Source of the DNA: an uncultured Prevotella sp.
GTDB taxonomy: Bacteria; Bacteroidota; Bacteroidia; Bacteroidales; Bacteroidaceae
Assembly (NCBI GenBank): GCA_944320105.1
Contig: CALUGA010000004.1
Coordinates: 1-64,000, forward strand
Direction of reading: 5' to 3'
Length of the DNA: 64,000 nucleotides
The notes beneath the pieces are model-generated. The model was not told where the DNA came from. It saw only the letters and a program-made list of their open reading frames with translations, and did no database searches. Below are positions 43,060 through 50,591 of the stretch, piece by piece. The position numbers and the translations under genes were made by a program. The first letter of the stretch is position 1. Every line of letters starts with the position of its first letter.

Positions 43060-43803
43060 TCAGTTGGCGTTGTCGTCCTGCGATATTATGCCTTCGTTTT
43101 TCACGAGGTCTATGTAGGTGTTGTCCATCTCGGCTGCCATCACGTGGAAGTTGTGCTCCGAGCGGCAGGCGCGGATGAAGATAGACGCCAGCCCGTCGGC
43201 CTCGGTAAACCCGGTGAGCGGCATGGGGCGGTCGTGGAGCAGCGTTTGCATGGCCTCTATGAGCAGGCGGTAGAGCGTGGCCTGGTGGAGCGAAGCCTTG
43301 CCTGTGGCCCCTTGACGTATGCCCCTGGCGTATGCGAACATGGTGGTGCGCGTCACGAGGGCTATGGCCGTGTCGCAGTCGGCCTCGCCTTCACCCTCGC
43401 CTCGGGTGTATTGTCGCAGGTGCTCGGCCACGCCCGGCACCCGCCCGCCCAGCAGCGCTGTGAAGTTGCGCTTGTATTCGGCCACCATTGCCTTGAACAG
43501 ACCCTCGGTGCGGCAGGCCAGCCCCACCAGCTCCACCATCGACCGGCATTTGGCGGCGTTTTCCTGCAGCAAGGACTCCATTTCATCCATGCTGTAGTTG
43601 AGGTGGGCCAGCGGGTAAAAGATTGTGTCGTTGAACACCCTCCCCACGGCCTCGTAGTGCTCCAGCATGGTTTTTTTCACCACGATGGGGCGCAGCTTGT
43701 CGGCGTAGTCCTTTACGTGGCAGTCTATTATGCCAGCCGAGAACGCGCTGAAGAAGCTGCGCACAAGGGCGGCCACCACCTTTGTCTTGTCTATTTTGTC
43801 CAT
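43060..43803 (-). CDS. all-helical protein of unknown function
   Basis: A 247-residue soluble protein, not recognised. It is predicted helical throughout (VVAALVRSFFSAFSAGIIDCHVKDYADKLRP, FNDTIFYPLAHLNYSMDEMESLLQENAAKCRSMVELVGLA) with no signal peptide or membrane segment and no known catalytic motif. Divergent from the small membrane-protein gene at 43916. It may be a Bacteroidales-restricted protein. Confidence 0.6.
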   Translation of the reverse strand: MDKIDKTKVVAALVRSFFSAFSAGIIDCHVKDYADKLRPIVVKKTMLEHYEAVGRVFNDTIFYPLAHLNYSMDEMESLLQENAAKCRSMVELVGLACRTEGLFKAMVAEYKRNFTALLGGRVPGVAEHLRQYTRGEGEGEADCDTAIALVTRTTMFAYARGIRQGATGKASLHQATLYRLLIEAMQTLLHDRPMPLTGFTEADGLASIFIRACRSEHNFHVMAAEMDNTYIDLVKNEGIISQDDNAN

Positions 43804-43861
43804 ATTCGGTTACAAAAATAGCAAAAAATATGTAAACGAAGCCGACGCGGTGGCTTTTTAT

Positions 43862-43892
43862 TTTGCTGTTTGCGGCATGATTGTTACTTTTG
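43862..43892 (+). promoter_or_regulatory. promoter of small membrane-protein gene and fur-like gene
   Basis: TTTG (43862-43865), 19-base spacer, TACTTTTG (43885-43892); 23 bases before the start at 43916. Confidence 0.75.
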
Positions 43893-43915
43893 CAAGGCAT
43901 ACATACATTAAATAT

Positions 43916-44266
43916 ATGGACGACAGGAGCCGCGAACGCTTTGAGGCGTTGTGGCGCGAGCAGGGCTACCGCCTGCTGCGCGAGGACGGGGAGTACAGGC
44001 AGCTCTCCGAGAGTTTCAGGCTGAAGACGGGGGGCGACTTCCTGCTCTTCGGCATACCGCTGCTGGTGGGTGTGGTGTTCATGGACATGGCGCCGATAGA
44101 GCGCGAGCTGCTTAGGTGGCTGGCCACGGCCGCCGTAGTGGTGGTGGCGTTCGTGCTGTGCGTGTGGGTAAAGTCGGCTACGGGCGGCTCAAAGTCGGCA
44201 GCCGAGGTGGAGCGCCGCGTCAAGGAGCGCTGCTACGAGCGTTTCCGCCAAACGGGGAGCCTCTGA
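43916..44266 (+). CDS. small two-helix membrane protein
   Basis: A 116-residue protein starting MDDRSRERFEALWREQGYRLLRE, with two membrane segments (DFLLFGIPLLVGVVFMDM at about 42-60 and LRWLATAAVVVVAFVLCVWV at about 66-85) and a charged C-terminus. The start at 43916 is chosen because it follows a perfect promoter; the frame is open to 43730 but overlaps the divergent gene there. The Fur-family gene follows after 27 bases, probably in the same transcript. Function unknown. Confidence 0.7.
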   Translation: MDDRSRERFEALWREQGYRLLREDGEYRQLSESFRLKTGGDFLLFGIPLLVGVVFMDMAPIERELLRWLATAAVVVVAFVLCVWVKSATGGSKSAAEVERRVKERCYERFRQTGSL

Positions 44267-44293
44267 CGTCTGCCGGCAAAAAGTAAACAGGAT

Positions 44294-44719
44294 ATGGATT
44301 CTAACACTGCACAAGAGATTATGGTGGCTCACGGCATAAAGCCCACGGCCAACCGCATAGTGGTGCTGCGCTGCCTGGCGTCGGCAGAGCGGCCCATGTC
44401 GCTCAGCGAGCTGGAGTACAAGATTCTGTCGATTGACAAGTCGGGCATATTCCGCGCGCTTGCCCTTTTCAAGGAGAACCGCCTCGTACACGTGCTCGAA
44501 GACGGAGGCGATGGTGTGCGCTACGAGCTCTGCCGCAGCCACGACGGCGACACCGACGACGACCAGCACGCCCACTTCTACTGCGAACTGTGCCGCCGCA
44601 CCTTCTGCCTCGACCACATTGCCGTGCCGCAGGTGGAGCTGCCCGATGGCTATGAGGTGTGCTCCGTAAACTACATGATAAAGGGTGTGTGCCCTGAGTG
44701 CGCCCGAAGTAGGGGGTGA
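44294..44719 (+). CDS. Fur-family metal-responsive repressor
   Basis: A 141-residue regulator: an N-terminal winged helix (GIKPTANRIVVLRCLASAERPMSLSELEYKI, SGIFRALALFKENRLVHVL) and a C-terminal metal-binding dimer domain with HAHFYCELCRRTFCLDHI and the closing CPECARSRG, giving two Cys-x-x-Cys pairs for a structural zinc. Fur, Zur and PerR cannot be distinguished from this alone. Second gene after the small membrane protein; its targets are unknown. Confidence 0.88.
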   Translation: MDSNTAQEIMVAHGIKPTANRIVVLRCLASAERPMSLSELEYKILSIDKSGIFRALALFKENRLVHVLEDGGDGVRYELCRSHDGDTDDDQHAHFYCELCRRTFCLDHIAVPQVELPDGYEVCSVNYMIKGVCPECARSRG

Positions 44720-44735
44720 TTTCCCGCCATACTCC

Positions 44736-46283
44736 TCAGAAGCCGATGGTTAGTTGGTGGGCTGTGCCGCCCGCTTGGCATTGGCTTTCGCCCAGATTTG
44801 CCATTGCCGCAGCTTCGATGCCGGCCATGGCGTTGCCGAAAACGCCGGTTCTGGCCACGGCCCATGCCAGTTTTGTTACCACCGGTACGGCCACGCTGTT
44901 GCCTATGAGGTGCATCCATCGGGCGCGCGAGGCAGGCAGGCGGAAGTCGGCCGGAAAGCCTTGTATGCGGCATGCCTCCGATTTTGTTATCTGCCGATAA
45001 GCTCCTGTGGCGTAGACTTCGGCCAAGAACTTCCGGCGGTATTCTTCTATTGTGTCAGCCTCGATGCTTACCGTGGTTACGTAGTCGTTCGTGTCACTGG
45101 CCACGAGCGTGGGGTATATGTCGGACGATGGCAGGAATATCCTGTTTATGCCGTTCAAGCCGGTGCTTATCTTTCCGTTCTTGAAGTCGTAGCGCCGCTC
45201 CACGCACTTAACGATGCCATTGCTTTCCATCTGGGCCAGTGTGGCTGCCACGTTGATTTTCTTAAGCTTTAAATGTCTGAGGTTCTTAAGCTCGTCAACG
45301 CAGAAGAAGCCACAATCTCCTTCACCAAGTAAGGCCGCCTCGGCTTCTGTAAGCTCTCCGTTTGTCTGGCCGGTAAGCTCAAAGCTGTAGTCCACTTCTT
45401 TCAGTATGCCTTTTTCCACCAGCCCGTCAATGTCGTGTTGGGTGATAGATGGGTCGAGACGGCGGAAGTGTTCAAGCGACAGCGGGTTGCCGTCGAGCGG
45501 GCCGTAATCTTTCTTCCTCCTGTTGCGCAGATGCAGCATGCAGATGGCCTTTTCCTTGTCGGTAGTTGTGCTGATGTCCCAAGAGTGGATGGTGGTTTCG
45601 CCGCCGCGCAGGTCGTTGAACAGGAAATAGTTGTTGAATCCCTTGGCGTTGCACGACAGACTCCAACGGGCTTTCCGGGCATCGCCGTCGCTGTGAGTAT
45701 AGGCGCCAATCCCATCGAGGACGCTGCTCAGCAGCGGCTTGTGGCGCAGTGGTTGTGGTGGCGCAAAGCGGCAGAAGCAGTCGGCATCCCTGAATCCCAC
45801 GATGTATATCCTCACCCGCGTTTGCGGCACTCCGTAGTCATGGGCGTTGAGCACGAGCGTGGTGGCGTGGTAGCCAGCTTGGCGTATTCGGTCGAGGATA
45901 TAGGCTAGGGCGTTTCGGTTGCGCGGGTCGGCCAGCCCCTTTACGTTCTCGAAGATGAAAGCTTTGGGGCGCGACTTGTTCAAAAGGTAGAGCGTGTCGT
46001 TCCACAACTGCCCGCGGTCGTCGTCGAAGCCGAGGTTCTTGCCCGCTATCGACCAGCTCTGGCACGGCACTCCTGCCGTCATGAAGTCGTGCGGCGGCAA
46101 GTCCGTTATCTTTGTTATGTCTCCGAAGTTTGCCTCTTCGCCATCTTCGAAGTTATCGAGATAGGTTTTGATGGCATCGTTGTTTATCTCGCTGAAGCCC
46201 ATGCACTTGCCTCCGATGCTCTCCAATGCCAACCTGAAGCCTACAATGCCAGCGAAGAGGTCTATGAAAGTGAACCGTGCCAT
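44736..46283 (-). CDS. DNA (cytosine-5) methyltransferase
   Basis: Type II modification enzyme of 515 residues. Motifs in order: I FIDLFAGIVGFRLAL (a Val replaces the usual second Gly), IV GVPCQSWSIAG with the catalytic Cys, VI IFENVKGLAD, VIII QTRVRIYIVG, then a long target-recognition region of about 250 residues, and IX-X IQGFPADFRLP and IGNSVAVPVV. It directly follows the frameshifted TdeIII-type endonuclease gene with no gap, making a restriction-modification pair. The methyltransferase looks intact, so host DNA should be methylated even if cutting is lost. The likely site is GGNCC if the endonuclease family assignment holds. Confidence 0.93.
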   Translation of the reverse strand: MARFTFIDLFAGIVGFRLALESIGGKCMGFSEINNDAIKTYLDNFEDGEEANFGDITKITDLPPHDFMTAGVPCQSWSIAGKNLGFDDDRGQLWNDTLYLLNKSRPKAFIFENVKGLADPRNRNALAYILDRIRQAGYHATTLVLNAHDYGVPQTRVRIYIVGFRDADCFCRFAPPQPLRHKPLLSSVLDGIGAYTHSDGDARKARWSLSCNAKGFNNYFLFNDLRGGETTIHSWDISTTTDKEKAICMLHLRNRRKKDYGPLDGNPLSLEHFRRLDPSITQHDIDGLVEKGILKEVDYSFELTGQTNGELTEAEAALLGEGDCGFFCVDELKNLRHLKLKKINVAATLAQMESNGIVKCVERRYDFKNGKISTGLNGINRIFLPSSDIYPTLVASDTNDYVTTVSIEADTIEEYRRKFLAEVYATGAYRQITKSEACRIQGFPADFRLPASRARWMHLIGNSVAVPVVTKLAWAVARTGVFGNAMAGIEAAAMANLGESQCQAGGTAHQLTIGF

Positions 46284-47121
46284 TTATCTTAGTGTGTCTG
46301 TGTCAAAGCCTACGGGCGGCTCAATGCCGAGGAATTGCCTGTAGATTTGTTCTTTGTAGTCCTTGCCCAGTTTGTTTATTTCGCTTATAAAGAGTTGGTA
46401 AGTGCCTTTGCCTCCTATCATGTTCCACAGTTCATCGCCTATCAACACACAATCGTCGGTTTGCATGTTGAACCACCGCATGGGGAACGACCATGCGTAG
46501 TCCTGACGCTTTCCGTAGGGATTGTATGGCAAGGCATAATAGGCTGCGCTTACGGGACGCTCGTTCATGGCAAGAAGTTTTAGCATCTTTTCTTTGCTCA
46601 CCTTGGTTTGGTCACTGTTGGGTAAAGGGCCTTTCAGCTCGAAAGCAAGTTGCTGTCCTGTTGTTTTTGCTGTCAATGAATATATCGCAAGTTACGCTTG
46701 CGGGAATAGGGTTGCCTCCACCGTCAAGCACATATTGGAGTTCTGTTTTCCAGTCGGGCTTCTTTTTCGCCTTGCCGCCAAGTCCGTGCTCAAGACGGTT
46801 CAGTACTTCTTGTATGCGCCTGAGGCTGTTTTCGCCTATTGTTCCGTTTATGGTGTGTCCTTGCAAGCATTTTCCGTGGTATGCAGTGGCTACAGCCACG
46901 GCCAGCTTTTCCCAAACGGAGCCGAAAGGCGTAACGAAACGCCGTTCGAAATGCGCCCCCTTGAAAATTTCGTCAGGTACGAGAGCGGCGTAGAGTGGTT
47001 TGGTGGCATGGTGCTTTTCAGTGATGAACGGGTCTGTGTGGAGCACCCTGTCCATTACCTTGTCCATCATTTCGCATACTACGGTGTGTATGACTTTGGC
47101 TGTTTCTATATTGTGTTCCAT
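46284..47121 (-). pseudogene. TdeIII-family type II restriction endonuclease, frameshifted
   Basis: Two overlapping frames (46612-47121 and 46284-46676) make one protein of about 278 residues. The first part has DPFITEKHHATKPLYAALVPDEIFKGAHFERRFVTPFG and INGTIGENSLRRIQEVL; the second has FELKGPLPNSDQTKVSKEKMLKLLAM (catalytic core Glu/Lys), YYALPYNPYGK and DELWNMIGGKGTYQLFI. This pattern matches TdeIII-type enzymes, which cut GGNCC as I recall. The break lies at five T on the plus strand (46664-46668, AAAAA in the message): one added A gives a continuous IDSKKTTGQQLAFELKG. Loss of cutting with an intact methyltransferase is a common end state, but sequence error is also possible. A -7 element, TAAATTTG, is at 47191-47198 (minus). 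Confidence 0.78.
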
Positions 47122-47299
47122 TGGTTTTGTTTTCCCGATGAATGTTCTTTACGGTTTACTGCCTGTTGTTGACAGTGGCCAAGCTGATTGCAAATTTACG
47201 CATTTCATTCCGATTGCGGGCATCTTGCTTGAAAAACATTGTAAGGAAAGATTACTTTTGGGGCTGTTGTTGGCAATGCGCTGAGTGCCAGTGAGTTGC

Positions 47300-47409
47300 C
47301 GAATGTGCGTTTTCGCCCTGCCAAACAGGCCGTTTCGCACTGCGAAACGGCCTGTTTGGGAATGCAAAAGGTGCCGTTTGGACGTTCCAAACGGCACCTC
47401 TTGCGTTAT
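47300..47409. repeat. 22-bp-period palindrome array, locus 5
   Basis: Five units at 47300, 47322, 47344, 47366 and 47388, upstream of the restriction operon and downstream of the pectinesterase gene. It folds into two perfect hairpins: arms 47321-47338 and 47342-47359 (18 bp, three-base loop), and arms 47369-47381 and 47387-47399 (13 bp, five-base loop). No T-tract. The rest of the 340-base gap has only the restriction-operon promoter area. Confidence 0.9.
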
Positions 47410-47460
47410 GATATGGTTTTTGTAAATATATTGTCACGCCTTGGCATGGGCGCGCCGCGC

Positions 47461-48774
47461 CTATTCGCCGAGCGTTCCGTAGCGGTTTACGGCGCGCACG
47501 CGCAGCTGTTTGCCGGCGGCAGCGGCCTTGGCAGTGAGCTTAGGCTCGGCGGTGATGCCCACCACTTCGTTGCCCGAGAGCACCACGTAGCCTATGGCCC
47601 CGCTTACGGGTTGCCACGTGAGCTGTGCGCCATCGGCCTTTACGGCCTTGGGGGCGGGCAGCCGCTGCATCATGGCGCGCGGGTTCCAGCCGTCGGAGCC
47701 GGGGATGATGTTTTCGTAAACCATGCGGTCGGCCTCGGCCTTGCTCACCGTGGTGGGGCAGCTGCCGGTGGGCGGGTTGTCGCCGCGGCCCTTGTATGTG
47801 CTCTTGCGCTGGCTCAGGTCAACGGGGTTTCCGTTGGCGTCGCGGCTGTCATACTCGGCGAAGAGGGCGGGTATGGCGCCCATGTCGCTCCAGCCACGGG
47901 GCGCGATGGGTATGCGCATGGTGGTGTGGATGTATACGGCGCGGGGCGAGTTGTGCCACGGGCGGCCCAGGGCGCACTTGGCGTCGCGGGCGGCTGCGGC
48001 GTTACCGTCGATGGTGCAGTTGCGGAACACGTAGCCCCACTTGGCCGTGGCGTGGCATGGAGCCACGATAACCGAGCCTCGGCGCACGTTGTAGAGGGTG
48101 CAGTTTTCGAGCAGGGCGTCGCCTCCGCCGTAAAAGTAATCCACCGCCCCTTCGATGAAGCAGTCTTTTACGTAGTGGCGGTAGGCATCGTTCTGGGTGG
48201 TCATCCACGTGTCTTGGAAAGAGCGGAACTTGCAGTCGAAGAAGCCGGCGCGGTCGCCGCGCGACTTCATGGCCAGGGCCTGCGGGCCGCGCTGCGAGTC
48301 AACGCCGAAGTCGTTAACGTAGGATATGCCCGAGGTGTAGAAGTCGTTGGCATGGATTGTCACCACGCTGCCCTCGGCCTTGTACGTGGGCGAGGCGGGG
48401 TTGTGTACCGAGCAGGCCCAGTAGTCCATGTCGTTGGCGGGAGTGCCGGGCTTAGGCTCACCGCCTACATTGAGCGCGCGGTGGATGATGGTGCGCTCCT
48501 TGTCTTGCCCTATGAGGTGGATGAATGGCTTGTCTTGGGGTACGGTGACCGAGCCTTCGTAGGAACCGGCCTTCACGAAGATGAGCCATGGCGACGTGCG
48601 GCCTGTGGGCGCGGCGTCGATGGCCTGCTGCACGGTGGTGAAGGCGCCCGAGCCGTCGGCTGCCACTACGGCGTTGAACACTTTGCCGCCCTCGGCCCCG
48701 GTGGCCGCAAAGGGCATCATGCAGGCCGCCATGGCTGCCATGGCGGCGCATTTTTTCAATAACGATGTTTTCAT
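47461..48774 (-). CDS. pectinesterase (CE8), secreted
   Basis: A 437-residue secreted enzyme that removes methyl esters from pectin. Signal peptide CAAMAAMAACMMPFAATGA, then VAADGSGAFTTVQQAIDAAP, the right-handed beta-helix with ALAMKSRGDRAGFFDCKFRSFQDTW (catalytic Gln region), CFIEGAVDYFYGGGDALLENC (catalytic Asp) and ALGRPWHNSPRAVYIHTTM (Arg/Trp motif). A C-terminal domain of about 75 residues with FN3-like strands follows (LPAPKAVKADGAQLTWQPVSGAIGYVVLSGNEVVG). A possible -7 element, TAATTTTG, lies at 48882-48889 (minus). Stand-alone gene. Confidence 0.94.
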   Translation of the reverse strand: MKTSLLKKCAAMAAMAACMMPFAATGAEGGKVFNAVVAADGSGAFTTVQQAIDAAPTGRTSPWLIFVKAGSYEGSVTVPQDKPFIHLIGQDKERTIIHRALNVGGEPKPGTPANDMDYWACSVHNPASPTYKAEGSVVTIHANDFYTSGISYVNDFGVDSQRGPQALAMKSRGDRAGFFDCKFRSFQDTWMTTQNDAYRHYVKDCFIEGAVDYFYGGGDALLENCTLYNVRRGSVIVAPCHATAKWGYVFRNCTIDGNAAAARDAKCALGRPWHNSPRAVYIHTTMRIPIAPRGWSDMGAIPALFAEYDSRDANGNPVDLSQRKSTYKGRGDNPPTGSCPTTVSKAEADRMVYENIIPGSDGWNPRAMMQRLPAPKAVKADGAQLTWQPVSGAIGYVVLSGNEVVGITAEPKLTAKAAAAGKQLRVRAVNRYGTLGE

Positions 48775-48959
48775 GTCAATATAATTTTAGTTTTATGGTA
48801 AGTATGTCCGTCATCGGTCCATGGCACTTTTGTGCCGCCTTTGCCGCCGCCTGTGGACGCACATGGGAGCCGAAATCTTCGCAAAATTACACATTTATTT
48901 CCGAAAAACGGGCTTCCTGGCCTACTAATCCTTAGGTTTTGCTCGTTTTTTCGTTTCTT

Positions 48960-49997
48960 TCATGCTTTGTGATTGTTGTTGCTAACTGTGCCGCCTGCGG
49001 CAGGTGATGTGTAGGCAGGGGCGGCCTCGGCTGCGCGTATGTTGCGCATAAGGCCCTCGTACTTGGCGCGCTTCACCGCGCTGCCCTTGAAGAGGCTGCG
49101 GTATTTCTCTGGCGTGAGTGTGCGCCAGTCGGCCTTGTGCATGGCGAGCAGCTCGGCACTGGGCTGAAGCTCTGGCGCGGTGGCCGTGGGCGCGGCGGCG
49201 TTGTGGGGGCAGGCGGCCTGGCAGCGGTCGCACCCGTAGATGCAGTTGCCCATGGCGGCGGCCAAGCGAGGGGGGATGGGGCCGCGGTTCTCTATCGTGA
49301 GGTACGACAGGCAGAGGCGCGCGTCGAGCAGGCCCGAGGCCGTGAGGGCGTGGGTAGGGCAGGCGTCGAGGCAGGCCCGGCAGTCGCCACATCGGTTCTC
49401 CATGGGCGCGTCGGGGGCGATGGTTATGGTGGTGAGCACCTCGCTGAGGAAGAACTGGCTGCCTGCGCCGGGGATGATGAGCTGATGGTTGCGCCCCGTC
49501 CAGCCGAGTCCGGCGCGCCAGGCCCAGTGGCGTTCTAATATGGGGGCAGTGTCGCAGCACACCCGCGTGGCCTGGCCGGGTTGTCCATCGGCGCTCGCGG
49601 GCAGTGCGCCAAGCTCTGCGGCCATGCGCTCTATGTGGGCGGCGAGCAGGCGCAGGCGGCTCTTCACGGCGTCGTGGTAGTCGCGTCCGTAAGCATAGGC
49701 CGACAGCTGGAACTCGCCATCGGGCATTCTCCGCGCCGGGGCGTAGGCCAGGGCCACGCTCACCACGCTGCGTGCGCCCGGCAGCAGCAGGCGGGGGTCG
49801 AGCCGCAGGTGGGCATGGGCGGCCATATAGTCCATGTCGGCGTTGCAGCCTCGGCGCAGCCATTCGCTGTAGGCGCGGGCAGCCTCGCCGCCCACTGCCG
49901 CTGCCTCGGCCACTCCGCAAGCAAAAAAGCCGAGGCGGCGGGCCTCGGCTTTGATGCTTGCGCTGAGCTTTTGTTCAGTCGAAAGTCTTGAATTCAT
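48960..49997 (-). CDS. queG: epoxyqueuosine reductase
   Basis: Cobalamin and iron-sulfur enzyme that converts epoxyqueuosine to queuosine in tRNA. The 345-residue protein has the N-terminal cobalamin-binding region, CDTAPILERHWAWRAGLGWTGRNHQLI, and two 4Fe-4S motifs, CGDCRACLDACPTHAL and CIYGCDRCQAACPHNA. The bacterial length range is 310-380. Its 5' end overlaps the deacetylase gene by 23 bases, so it is the last gene of a leftward operon that also contains DUF2723; the grouping appears positional rather than functional. Confidence 0.95.
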   Translation of the reverse strand: MNSRLSTEQKLSASIKAEARRLGFFACGVAEAAAVGGEAARAYSEWLRRGCNADMDYMAAHAHLRLDPRLLLPGARSVVSVALAYAPARRMPDGEFQLSAYAYGRDYHDAVKSRLRLLAAHIERMAAELGALPASADGQPGQATRVCCDTAPILERHWAWRAGLGWTGRNHQLIIPGAGSQFFLSEVLTTITIAPDAPMENRCGDCRACLDACPTHALTASGLLDARLCLSYLTIENRGPIPPRLAAAMGNCIYGCDRCQAACPHNAAAPTATAPELQPSAELLAMHKADWRTLTPEKYRSLFKGSAVKRAKYEGLMRNIRAAEAAPAYTSPAAGGTVSNNNHKA

Positions 49998-50586
49998 ATC
50001 CTTGTTCTTTGAGCCACTTGATGGCTTCGGGCAGCGCGTAGTGCAGCTTGTCGATGCTTCGGAGCGAGTCGTGGAAGGTTATTATCGACCCGTTGCGGGC
50101 ATACCGCTTTACGTTGTTGAGCACTTCCTCGGCCGTCATCCACTTGGAGTAGTCGCGGGTGACGAGGTCCCACATCACGATGCGGTAGCGGCGGCCCAGC
50201 CAAAAGTACTGGTCGGGGCGCATCCAGCCGTGCGGCGGGCGGAAGAGATTGGTGTGGAGCAGCGTGTCGGCCTTCTGTGCGTTGGCGTTGTACGTTGCCA
50301 CCGTGTGCTTGAAACCGCCCATGTGGTTGAACGTGTGGTTGCCTATCCTGTGGCCGGCGGCCACCACCCGGCGGTAGAGGTCGGGGTGCTTGCGCACGTT
50401 GTCGCCCACCATGAAGAAGGTGGCGCGCACCCCGAAGCGGGCAAGCGTGTCGAGGATGAACGGCGTGGCCTCGGGTATGGGCCCGTCGTCGAAGGTCAGG
50501 TAGACGGCCTTCACGCCCGGATCCATCCTCCACGTGGCCCTTGGGTAGAGCCAACGCAGCCATATCGACGGTTGCTCGATGAACAT
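49975..50586 (-). CDS. polysaccharide deacetylase (NodB domain)
   Basis: A 203-residue CE4/NodB-type deacetylase. Motifs: AVYLTFDDGPIPEATPFIL (metal-binding Asp), HRIGNHTFNHMGG (two His ligands), LFRPPHGWMRPDQ, MWDLVTRDYSKW and IITFHDSLRS (catalytic His). There is no signal peptide, unusual for the family, so the substrate may be cytosolic or lipid-linked. The start at 50586 is 5 bases after the DUF2723 stop; codons upstream would overlap that gene. Likely acts on an N-acetylated sugar of peptidoglycan or surface glycan. Confidence 0.88.
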   Translation of the reverse strand: MFIEQPSIWLRWLYPRATWRMDPGVKAVYLTFDDGPIPEATPFILDTLARFGVRATFFMVGDNVRKHPDLYRRVVAAGHRIGNHTFNHMGGFKHTVATYNANAQKADTLLHTNLFRPPHGWMRPDQYFWLGRRYRIVMWDLVTRDYSKWMTAEEVLNNVKRYARNGSIITFHDSLRSIDKLHYALPEAIKWLKEQGYEFKTFD

Positions 50587-50591
50587 CTTGC

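Noticed and set aside
46500-47172. Rightward frames of 166 and 201 codons opposite the endonuclease gene
   Set aside because: No family resemblance; the minus strand carries the TdeIII pattern across both fragments.
47300-47409. Array locus 5 as the terminator of the pectinesterase gene
   Set aside because: It is in the right place, but it has no T-tract and is a member of a family that mostly lies upstream of genes.
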